From Phycomyces blakesleeanus NRRL 1555(-) (Eukaryota > Mucoromycota > Mucoromycetes > Mucorales > Phycomycetaceae), in the NCBI RefSeq assembly GCF_001638985.1, contig NW_017265150.1:434001-498000 (forward strand): a DNA stretch of 64,000 bases, in the 5' to 3' direction. Shown piece by piece: positions 46,245-55,108 of this stretch; positions within the stretch are counted from its first letter, which is position 1, and the number at the start of each line of letters is the position of its first letter. The notes under the pieces are model-generated. The model searched no databases and had not been told where the DNA came from. It was given only the letters and a program-made list of their open reading frames with translations. Position numbers and translations under genes: made by a program.

Positions 46245-47069
46245 ATGTTCAAAAATACTCCTCACATCACTAAACGCTTCCCAACACCATGTCGTTACTA
46301 TGCCCAAGGAAGCTGTAGAGCGGGCCAAGAGTGTGTCTTTTCTCATGTGCTACCACTCCAAGGCAAACCCAGTGAAATACCTCATCCAGTTCTTCTCTGT
46401 CCATCAGATGACATGGCAAACTCACTTCAAAGTGCCATTCGTGACTTGGAATTAGATCAACTTGAGAATAAGTACAGACCATTCTACAAAAGTACAAAGT
46501 AAGTTGCTTTATTTCGATGCTAATATACCTGTAGAGAACAAGGCAAACTAGTTGGTTGAATGCGTTTATTAAATAAAGTTTTTTCTTTATATATTTATTT
46601 TGTTAGTATCACAACCTTAGTTACAATCATTGAACTAGTCATTCCATCCAACCATCCACTACTTGCACATTTCTTTTTGTTTATTCCTTCAGACTATCCT
46701 GACGCTCATTGTGTCCTTCAACTCGATTCATCTCTCTCACTTGAGATCCAGAGGTATGGAATAATTATACTACATTCAAAAATAAAAGATAAAAAAGAAA
46801 TCCCACATTCCCATCCCCTCTCTTATTTACTCACTCACTCAATTTCTTATCATGGTAATATGATAATAATAAAATATTATAATGTGTATCTATCTATCTC
46901 TTTCTATGTGTGTGTGGATTTGGGTGATTTTCTCCTTCTTATTTTATATTTTTGTAGTCGAGTACAGCAAGCATTTGAAGATCATGCTTGGCATCACAAT
47001 AGACACACAACCCTAGTGCAACAGCTGGACTGGTTATGCACTCATCATTTTTCTCTGTTTCCAGCATAA
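46245..47069 (+). CDS. small CCCH zinc-finger protein
   Basis: Three exons, 46245-46498, 46607-46753 and 46958-47069, close to 170 aa. Near the N-terminus is one C3H1 finger of spacing C-x7-C-x5-C-x3-H (CRYYAQGSC, RAGQEC, VFSH), the type found in RNA-binding proteins. A helical stretch (MANSLQSAIRDLELDQLENK) follows. The second exon (TLVTIIELVIPSNHPLLAHF then PSDYPDAHCVLQLDSSL) and third exon (RVQQAFEDHAWHHNRHTTL) together have the strand and YP-motif pattern of an RWD domain; this is inference from appearance. The ATG stands in a poor context directly after a T run and a splice-like TATACAG, so the true start may be in an upstream exon. It converges on the uS3m gene. Confidence 0.65.
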
Positions 47070-47548
47070 AACAATAATAACAGTATCAAAGAACTCTATT
47101 TTATATATATATATACACACACAACAGAACATAGCATATACACATCTCTCTTTCTTCCTTTTTCTTCTTCTTCCTTTGTAACTGCCTGCGTGTAACAGAT
47201 GTAGATGTACATGTGTACGTATGTGGGTGTGTTGGTGTGTATGTATGCGTGACTTTGCGTTCAAACGTTTCTTCCTGCACTTATATGTATTTCCACAAAC
47301 TGAATATATATACATATACATTTATATAGAAAAATATAAAAGAAATTCATTAAACCTATTCAACACCTTTATCTCTATTGACTATCAAATATATATATAT
47401 GTAAGTATACTTTTTCCACATACATTATTTTCTTCTAATAGAAAAAATAGAAAGAAAAAGCTTCAGTTTCGATATGTATGTATATATATATTTTTCATTT
47501 TTTTTTGCTTTTGGGTTTGCTTTTCTTTTTCTTTTTCTTTTTCTTTCT
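47070..47548. other. convergent 3' spacer
   Basis: No gene seen. AT-rich, with TA and TG/CA tracts; 3' flanks of the CCCH gene and the mitochondrial uS3 gene. T/C-rich (TTTTTC)n-like sequence at 47519-47551 lies at the uS3m 3' end. Confidence 0.5.
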
Positions 47549-48322
47549 TTAAAGCTTGGCTGATTCTGCTGCCTTTTGGGTGATCTTCTTTGCGAGCGCA
47601 TTGACACCAAACAGTGCTGATGCAATCCAGACCTTGACAGTAATACTACCGTTCTTGTTGGCAAAGGTGTGACGACCGACATCAACAAGCGATTTGTGGC
47701 TGGTGAATTGGAAGGTACCGAGTGACTTGCGCATAACCTGAGTACGGGAAGCACCTTTACGACGGCCGAGACGGCCAGATACTTGGTACTTGATACCCTG
47801 GATAGCCGAGGTCAGCTGTCCGTTGGCCACCTGAGGCAACAGACTGTTCCACTCTACAGCGAATGGCATAGAGTGAGGTAAAGGAGGCTTTACGAGCGGT
47901 ACGCCCTTCATGAATTTGCGGGTCAGCATTGACCAGCCGGATCGTTCGGCATTGACGGTGAGGTACTGTGCAAGAATCTCGGCATTCATGTAAGGGTAGT
48001 GGACGCGTACGAAACGAAGGTCGACGAATTTGTTGGGGTACATGGTCGACAAGAGCTTTTCCAGAGGTTCGAGCTTAAAGTTCTGGAGGTTGGAGAAGTT
48101 GGGGTCTGCGTAGTAGAACATTTGGATGGTGACTCTTGAGGGAGCATGACGGAATGCAGGGGTGGAGGTCAAGTATTGTTGGAAGTAGACCTTTAAGGAC
48201 TGTTTGGCTGCTCCGTCCTTCTCCCAGAGAAGATTGTTGCGTACGTTACGAGTAAAGCTATAGATGGAAGTGTTCCAGTCCTGTTTGCCTTTCAAACTCA
48301 GGGCTTTGATGCTCTTTGACAT
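47549..48322 (-). CDS. mitochondrial small-subunit ribosomal protein uS3 (Rps3/Var1-like), nuclear copy
   Basis: A single exon of 257 aa with ATG at 48322. The C-terminal half carries the uS3m signature: YQVSGRLGRRKGASRTQ, then KSLVDVGRHTFANKNGSITV and KVWI, matching the pattern of fungal mitochondrial rps3 (GRLTxR..., SLxDxGxxxxKNKxGxxxVKVW). Upstream, TSTPAFRHAPSRVTIQMFYY matches the rps3 N-terminal block that ends in a FYY. Many fungi encode this protein in mitochondrial DNA (Var1/Rps3). Here normal nuclear codon use and its location among nuclear genes point to transfer to the nucleus. The basic, Ser-rich N-terminus (SIKALSLKGKQDWNTSIYSF) could serve for import. No intron is visible. Confidence 0.8.
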   Translation of the reverse strand: MSKSIKALSLKGKQDWNTSIYSFTRNVRNNLLWEKDGAAKQSLKVYFQQYLTSTPAFRHAPSRVTIQMFYYADPNFSNLQNFKLEPLEKLLSTMYPNKFVDLRFVRVHYPYMNAEILAQYLTVNAERSGWSMLTRKFMKGVPLVKPPLPHSMPFAVEWNSLLPQVANGQLTSAIQGIKYQVSGRLGRRKGASRTQVMRKSLGTFQFTSHKSLVDVGRHTFANKNGSITVKVWIASALFGVNALAKKITQKAAESAKL

Positions 48323-49233
48323 TGTTGACTAGGTTTTGCTTTCTAAAAAAGAAATATATAGTAAATATACAAAAGAAATTTTTTAAAAAAAAGAGAGAGA
48401 GAGAAAAAGAGAAGAAAAAAAAGTAACAAAAAAAGGGGGGAGGAGAGGGAACGGAGAGAGAACCTTGGCTACAAAGACTATAGATAGAGAAAAATGGTTT
48501 TTTTTTGGAGGAGGGGTTAAAAAAGTCAATGGGCCTTGATCAAAACAACACCACAGTCACAGGATAGAAGTCCCGATTATTAGTTGTAAGAACGGAGGGG
48601 GGGGGGGGGAGGAACGGGCGGGGGTGAGGTGATGAATTGAATTGGAGAGAATGGGATAAGACTTTAATAAGCTTCTTTATATCTTTATAGTGTGTCTCTT
48701 TGTAGATTTTTGATTAAATGGTCAATCAAAATCCACAAAAATGATTTCTCTAATATAAAGAATAAAAGCTGAAATGAAATTAAATGAATTGAAATGAATT
48801 GAATTAAATAGAGCTCCATTATATTCAATTACATTTAGTATTGATATTAGTGTCAGTGTTAGTGTTAGTGTTAGTGCTAGTATATTGTCTTTATTTTTGT
48901 TTGACATATTATGTACAATGAAAAGGCCTAAATATATGTATATTTTATATCTATATCTATATCTATATGTATAGTTGTATATAATATATATATAACTGTA
49001 ATGTAAAGAGTAGAAAATAAAATAAGATAATGAAGCATGAGGGTAGAATGAAACATGGTATGATTGTTGTATGTTGAAGTGCATGAACGGGTTCCTGATG
49101 AGATGGTAATTGTTGTTGTTGTTGTTGCTGTTGCTGTTGCTGTTGCTGTTTTTTTTATATATGTATGTGTAGGTATGTAGGTATGTAGGTATGTATATAT
49201 GTATGTATGTGTGTGTGTGTGTGTGTTTGATTC
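48323..49233. other. spacer with simple repeats
   Basis: No gene seen. It contains G-runs at 48597-48609, a GTTAGT-type hexamer repeat at 48848-48880, CTATAT repeats at 48950-48970, a GTT/GCT trinucleotide tract at 49111-49150 and (TG)n near 49208-49227. The 171-codon - frame across 48722-49237 is made of these repeats. Confidence 0.5.
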
Positions 49234-50051
49234 TCAAGGTGTAAAATGTGGTCTGTCCAGTTCAAGGACACAGTTTAGGGTCTCCCTAAGAGCACTTGGC
49301 GAGATTGGCTTTCCGATACAGCCATTCTACACGTAAATACCAAGTAAAAAGGTTTAATATTTATGTATATAAAAAATAAATATATATTTATATGCTTACC
49401 ATTCCAATGCGTGTGTAGGTGCGTTGCCACTCTGCCGAGTCGTTTGTAGTAACGGCTACAATGGGGGTGCCTCGGTTGGAAGGCAGGATGGGGTGGTGTG
49501 TTGGATGGCGTATGTGGTGGGTGGTGTCAATACCATTCATTATCGGCATGTCAATATCCATCAGGACAAGGTCGAATGGGTGGTGGGCTAGGATTTTGAG
49601 TGCCTTGATTCCGTTGTCGGCTGTTTCCATGTGTCCAATAGCGTGGGACATGTATATCTTTAGCAGACGCGCCAAGATCTGGAGATTGATTGGGTTATCA
49701 TCTATCATCAAAACTCTTGCCGGAATGACGGTAGCTGTTTTGCTGCTTTCTGCTGACGGACGGGGAGTTTGTGCGGGGGGAGTGCTGGAAGAATAGAGAT
49801 TGAATGGTGGTGCAAAGGGTGTCACGGGTGGAGATGGGAGGGACAAGGAAAAACCGAGGGAGGATGGGGTTCGGCGGTGAGAAATCTTTATGGCTTCGGG
49901 TCCAATATCGTCCGGAAGAGGCGAAGGAGGTAATATCATTGAGTTTCGAAAGGAACGTGGGTTTGCCGGCGAACGCTGTGTCCTTGGCAGGGCACGGTCG
50001 CTGCCTTGAGTGGCCTTGTTATTCGATGTATAGCCAAAATAATCCAGTTTG
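49234..50051 (-). CDS. stand-alone response regulator (REC domain), N-terminus unresolved
   Basis: Two exons seen: 50051-49400 and 49326-49234 (TGA at 49234-49236), giving about 248 residues. The first exon begins after a CTTTAG acceptor and needs two bases from an upstream exon I could not place, so the 5' end is incomplete; an in-exon ATG (MILPPSPLPDD) is an alternative start. About 100 residues of Ser/Pro-rich sequence precede a receiver domain: ARVLMIDDNPINLQILARLL with the acidic pair, FDLVLMDIDMP with the phospho-acceptor Asp, a TP..AVTTND switch strand, and the conserved Lys in NGCIGKPISPSALRE. No kinase or DNA-binding domain follows. By family this is an output or intermediate protein of a multistep phosphorelay, like Srr1/Ssk1-type fungal regulators. 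The exact class is uncertain. Confidence 0.75.
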
Positions 50052-51308
50052 CTAAAGTTATACAATATATTAATATATATATATATATACTATGTATATA
50101 TATATATGATAAATAGATAGAGAAGTAGAAGAAGTGGAAGAAGTAGAGTAAGAAAGAAAGAGAAAGAAAGAGAGAGAGAAAAGGTAATTTGAAGTGGATG
50201 AGCTAGTAAAGGTTATATTTATATATGTTTATAAAAATAAATAAAAATAATTTTATTTTATTCTATTTTATTTTGTGTGTGCGTTTTGTGTTTGTGTTTG
50301 TTTTTTGTCTGTTGAAAATTTAAATGAAATTTTACTTTTATATATAAATACAAAATAAATACAAATAAATCTTCTGCCCTCAAACCCCTCAAAGACACCC
50401 CCCATAAAAAAAATTAAATAAAAAAAAAGGATAAAATGCCAACAGCCGTACCAATTTTCGATTTTCTGTTTATATCCCCTTAAAGACAACCTATATATAC
50501 ATTGCTTTTTTGGATAAAGAAACCAATAGAGACCATGTGTGATAAAGATGGCCATCGGGACTGACTACGAATGGGATTATTATTTTGTGTGTGTGCTGTG
50601 TGTGCTGTGTGTGTATGTGTCCGGGCTGCATCCAGTCAACACGGAACTCTAAAACGATTTGGGAATTTATAAACTGCACACCACACACACACACACAGCA
50701 CACACATTTTTTTATGGTTGTGATTTGGGCGCCATTCTTGGTAAGTATGGAAAACCAATGGCAGATCCCAGAAAATACGTTTATATATCTTATTTATTTA
50801 TTTATTTATATTTAAATACAATGTGTGTACTCCCCCAGTTTGGCATAGTACAGTACAGTGCATTACGGTAGATTTCGGTAAATTATAGTAAAGGTGCCTG
50901 GTCCAGCTGTTTCCATGGTGAAAGAAAGATAAAAAGGCAATCAGTACAAATCCGCCCACCCTTTGTTTATTTAAATAATTGATCATTATATTGATAGTAG
51001 TATTTTGATGAATAATCCTTGATTTATAATAGACAAAATAAATTAAATCATCCGTCTCACTTTTGACATAGAAATCTTTATTTTCACATCTCACGTGTAA
51101 AAAAAGTCTAAATGATTGGCTCAGAATGTTCTAGATATCTTATTCAACCTACATTTATCTTTCCTGCCTTTATTGGATATCTTTCTCTCGCACTTCAATT
51201 ACAAATACAAATAAAAATAAAAAATTACTACTAATATTAATACCAATATTTTCACATTCTTTCTCATTATCTTCGTTATCAAATAAACAATAAACACAAA
51301 AACACAAA
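50052..51308. other. spacer upstream of the response regulator and UFD1-like genes
   Basis: It should hold the missing 5' exon(s) of the response regulator and the promoter of the UFD1-like gene. I see a purine-rich tract (50117-50181), CA/TG tracts (50586-50612 and 50680-50706), a TTTA repeat (50790-50812) and a promoter-like block at 51092-51136. No exon could be proven. Confidence 0.45.
51092..51136 (+). promoter_or_regulatory. E-box, inverted CCAAT and heat-shock-element-like site
   Basis: CACGTG at 51092-51097, ATTGG (inverted CCAAT) at 51115-51119 and GAAtgTTCtaGAt at 51124-51136. The last fits the nGAAnnTTCnnGAAn heat-shock element except for the final base. The block lies about 170-215 bases before the ATG of a UFD1-domain gene. 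HSF control of a ubiquitin-system gene would be sensible but is inference. Confidence 0.5.
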
Positions 51309-53684
51309 ATGTCACTTCAATGGTCAAAAGCATACCGTATCCAACAAACACCCTCTCTCAACGACGGTGACAAAATCATCCTACCCTCCTCTGCCCTCCA
51401 AGAACTTCTTACGGCCGGAAACAACCAACTACCCTCACCACTGACATTCGAGTTACGCCATCCACACACAAACGCAATAATCCACAGTGGAGTCAAGGAA
51501 TTTGCCGATCTTACTAATCATATTCAACTGCCAGCATGGATGGCACACGCAATCGACCTCAATGACGAAGACCATGTCCTTATCAAAGCAAAACCCCTTC
51601 CCAAGGGCACATGGGTACGTCTTCGCCCCTTGTCCGAAGATTACCTAGAGATCACCGACTACCGTGCAGCTCTTGAATCTCACCTGCGCGGCCACTATAC
51701 CACTCTCACTACCGGCCAGACGATTACGTGTCGTTATGGTGCACACAGCTACGGCTTCTTGGTAGTCGATCTCAAACCAGACCAGGCTGTAGGTGTAACT
51801 GACACAGATCTCGAAGTCGATCTGGATCCAATCAATATGATGACCGATGAATCCATTCGATCGACCCCACACTCGGACATTGTTGAGGACGTTAGGATCG
51901 GCACAAGACACACTGCAAAAATTACCCAGGGACAGTATGTATATTGGAAACTCGACGTGGGAACAGTAACCACGGGTGTCTCAATCTCTTTAAAGTCACA
52001 GTCGGGTGATGTAGGTAAATAAAAGGTTGATACAAAATAGACTTTGTGAGATTAGAAGAAAGGAAATAAAGTGTCATGTAATATTTGTATTGATGTTACT
52101 ATTGTGGTTGTTGTTATCGTTGTGATAGATTTGGTAGTGTCAACTAAACCTAAACCCACTTTGGATAATCATGACTGGAGTGATTTGACTTCAAGCCAAG
52201 AACGGACCTTGGTAATAGAGCCAGTAAGCTTATTAGATACCAAGGCGGTATGGGTGGGTATACATGCCTACACGGATGCAGTGGTTCAATGGGAATCTAC
52301 GCTGGCTCCAATTATTGAACCAACACCGGCAGGAAATTCTGGGTTAAAATCTGTGGCAGACAAAGGAGAAGAAGAAGAGGAAGAAGAGGAGCGACGGGTG
52401 GCTAATAATGAGGTCCAATGCAAGAATTGCAAAGCGTGGCTGCCTCAGCGTACATTGATGCTCCACGAAAACTTTTGTCTTCGCAACAATGTTCTGTGCC
52501 CCTTTGGATGTGGTCAGATCTTCAAGAAGAATAGTGAGGAGGAGCGCACTCATTGGCATTGTGCACAATGCGATACCATAGGCGCGTCAACTGATCAGCC
52601 CAAGCATGAGGCTTACTTCCATACCCCTAAATCGTGTGTGTGTCTTCAGACTAGTTATCCATCGTATGTGCAGTTGGCACATCATCGTCGGACAGAGTGC
52701 CCTGAGCGTCTTATTACATGTCGATTCTGCAGAGTAAGTCTTTATTTTATCTTATTTTAGTCTTCTAATATATACATGTGTGCATGATGCGTTTAGTGCG
52801 TGTAGTTTGTTTTTGGCTTGGGCTTGGGTAACAAAGGCTAATGGGTAGAGTGTTATTTATTTATTTATTTATTTTTGGTTATCAGAATCTCGTGCCTCAG
52901 GGAATCAAGTCTACAGATACAAGGGATAGATTGCTAGGATTGTCTGCCCACGAAAGTTACTGTGGATCGCGTACGATCACTTGCCAAAAGTGCAAACGAC
53001 AGATACCCATCAAAGAGATACAAGTTCATGCAAAGATACATGAGGTTGCACGCCAACAACAGGCCATTCCCCCCTTGTGCAGTAATCAAAACTGTGTGCG
53101 TCCGCGGGCAAACAACAAACTTGGCCTGTGTCAGTTCTGCTTTGGGCCATTTTGGGCAACTGAAGATGACCCCAATAACATAAAACTTGTTCAACGGATT
53201 GCACGTAAATTACATTCACAATTGGTTACTGGATGTCAGCATGAATGGTGCCGAAACAAGGTAAGATAAATAAACGCATATAGCTGTATGAATACTATCC
53301 ATATATCTATATATCTATCTATCTAAATATCTAAATATCAATTAATCAATAAAAATATTATTTTCTTTTCTTTGATAGTGTTGCGTTACATGTACACACA
53401 TGCCACAAGAAGCAACATTGGCAGCAAGGACACTTATTCCCATGATTCAGCCGTTGCAACGTCAACTGGCGTCGGGCATCACACCAACCCTCTATTTGTG
53501 TGTGGACGAAGCAACGACTCGGAAGAAATTCTTGGCTGAGATGCTTGCCGAATCAACCGCTGACAAATATGATCTGGGTTGGTGTGTCAAGGCACTCGAG
53601 ACAGAACAGGAAGATCTTGAGAAAGCACGACATTGGTTAGACACCAATGCACCATACAAAAAGAGCAAGAACCAGTTAAAATAA
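51309..53684 (+). CDS. UFD1-domain protein with Cys-rich zinc fingers and UBA-like tail
   Basis: Four exons: 51309-52014, 52129-52733, 52886-53260, 53379-53684; phases close to 663 aa. Residues 1-250 are a UFD1-type double-psi fold (KIILPSSALQELL, PLTFELRH, HIQLPAWMAHAIDL, VRLRPLSEDYLEI, LESHLRGHYTTLTTGQTI). After a linker and a Glu run (about 345) come Cys/His-rich fingers of TRAF type (CKNCKAWLPQRTLMLHENFC, CPFGCGQIF, CRFCR, CQKCKRQIPIKEIQVHAKIH, CSNQNC). The C-terminal MLAESTADKYDLGWCVKALE and LEKARHWLD form a UBA-like three-helix tail. UFD1 acts with Npl4 and Cdc48/p97 in ubiquitin-dependent extraction. This longer architecture is distinct from canonical UFD1, so a specialised Cdc48 or ubiquitin adaptor is likely. 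Exon 1 ends GTAG|GTAAAT, which restores SGDVDLVVSTKP. Confidence 0.85.
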
Positions 53685-54162
53685 AATTGCCGTATCCGCA
53701 CACACACACACACGGATATATAAATTTATATTAGACTTCCTAGAATCATAAATTTATATATATATATATATATTATCAAAAGTATAGTACCACGTACCAC
53801 AAAGAGATTCCATTGTGTACCAACAGCAATAAAGAAATTCATATATAAATACCGACACTACACTGCTACACTGCATCATAATATACACCACACAAAAACT
53901 TGATTTCTTTGGGCTTTGATGACTATCATCATTGCTACGAGGGAATGAATAAATAGAGAAATATTATTTACATTCTTGCTAAACTATACATGTACATAAA
54001 TTTACGCACACACGCACCCACACATTTGCGTACATACTTTGATACATGCATAGATTTAATGTACACAATAGTATTCTGTGCTTATTTATACTTGTTTTTC
54101 TTGGTTGATTTCTTTGTTCTAGGGGTGTTTTTTTTTTAGTAAGGATATAAAGAATAAATTTA
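53685..54162. other. 3' spacer left of the second TIR element
   Basis: No gene seen. CA repeats at 53699-53714, (TA)n at 53756-53774. The left TA of the element's target duplication is 54161-54162. Confidence 0.5.
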
Positions 54163-54840
54163 TGGGGGTATTTAGCCAGATTGATCGATCAAATTCTTGT
54201 GTGAATATTAGCCAATGATATCAATTCGTAGTTGAAGACACCAAAAGACAAAAGTACAAAATTCGTACAAAATTCATAGAATAAGCTTTTGCACATTCTG
54301 ATTTCTTCTTTGAACCCATATGCACCTAGACTATCCAAGAAGCCAAGTGTTCTTTCCTTTGACTCAAGATCTGGCAATACATTGTCAACCTTGTGTATGT
54401 ATTTATTGGATTTAAGGATTTGCTCAAGCTCCTTTACGATAGCTATCTGCTCCAACTTTACATTAACTTCCTCTTCGATTACTTCTGGGATATCTTTAAT
54501 AAGCTCGTCTGTGCTTGCTGATAAAGACTCTGCCAGTGTTTTTTTTTCTTCACGATAAATTCGTTGATTTTACGCGATTTCTTGAAGGCATCAATTTCTT
54601 GCTACTTTGTACTGTATTTTTTTTATGTAAGATGGAGAGAAAGAAGTATTATATTAATCTATTAAGAAGAAAGATAAAAACAGTATCATATTGCATATAA
54701 AAAAAGCAAAAATTCGGCCAATCAGAGAGCCGTATGCTTTTCGATCAAAATTTGATCGAAATTTGATCTTTCAAAAAGACGTACAAATTTTATTCGTCGT
54801 TATTACAATTTTGATCGATCAATCTGGCTGAGCACCCCCC
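54163..54840. mobile_element. 678-bp TA-flanked element with about 31-bp TIRs
   Basis: The left end TGGGGGTATTTAGCCAGATT (continuing to about 54193) and the reverse complement of the right end GGGGGGTGCTCAGCCAGATT (from 54840 inward) share a 31-base inverted repeat with about four mismatches; both continue GATCGATCAAA. TA flanks both ends (54161-54162, 54841-54842). The pattern GGGGGT...CCAG resembles the GGGGGTTTCACCAG word in the 41769 element, so the two may belong to related Tc1/mariner-like families. It contains a disrupted ORF but no recognisable transposase. A near-palindrome CGATCAAAATTTGATCG lies at 54739-54755. Confidence 0.75.
54189..54601 (-). pseudogene. frameshifted helical ORF inside the TIR element
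   Basis: Reading leftward from a splice-like AGTAG| at 54602, the frame encodes QEIDAFKKSRKINEFIVKKK. At a run of nine A (54547-54539) it slips: the continuing coding-like sequence TLAESLSASTDELIKDIPEV, then LEQIAIVKELEQILKSNKYI and FLDSLGAYGFKEEIRMC, is in another frame and ends at a TGA that lies in the left terminal repeat. Both parts look like one charged, helical protein. I do not recognise the family. It may be a captured host gene piece or a decayed transposon gene. Confidence 0.4.
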
Positions 54841-54844
54841 TATT

Positions 54845-55108
54845 ACTACAACCAATACCGATGTCAATAGCAATACTACTACCAATGCCAGTGCCATCAA
54901 TGATGACTTGGATATTGATATTGAGAATACAAAATTTAGGATATTCTTTCACCCGCCCTTTGGCGTTGCCTTCACTGTATTTCCAAAGGACAAAATTTCT
55001 GAACATACAAGGACATTCACTTTTGAGCTAGTGCCATTAATTTTTTGGAAAATGACATCTAATTTTCTCAAAGTGACAAAAGTTAACGTTCTCACTGTAC
55101 ATTCTTAA
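54845..55108 (+). pseudogene. decapitated ORF abutting the TIR element
   Basis: An open frame of 87 codons starts at the element's right edge without an ATG and ends with TAA at 55106-55108. The first 20 residues are Asn/Thr-rich; then KFRIFFHPPFGVAFTVFPKD and TRTFTFELVPLIFW look coding. No ATG occurs before the conserved-looking part, so it seems to be the 3' remainder of an ORF whose 5' part was removed or separated by the insertion. Family not recognised. Confidence 0.35.

Noticed and set aside
48722..49237. 171-codon frame on the - strand
   Set aside because: Built from CA, TA and GTT repeats; His-Thr, Tyr-Ile and Asn-Ser strings only.
54908..55108. Start codon for the ORF right of the element
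   Set aside because: The apparent start at 54908 is TTG; there is no ATG before the conserved-looking part, so I treat it as a truncated remnant.
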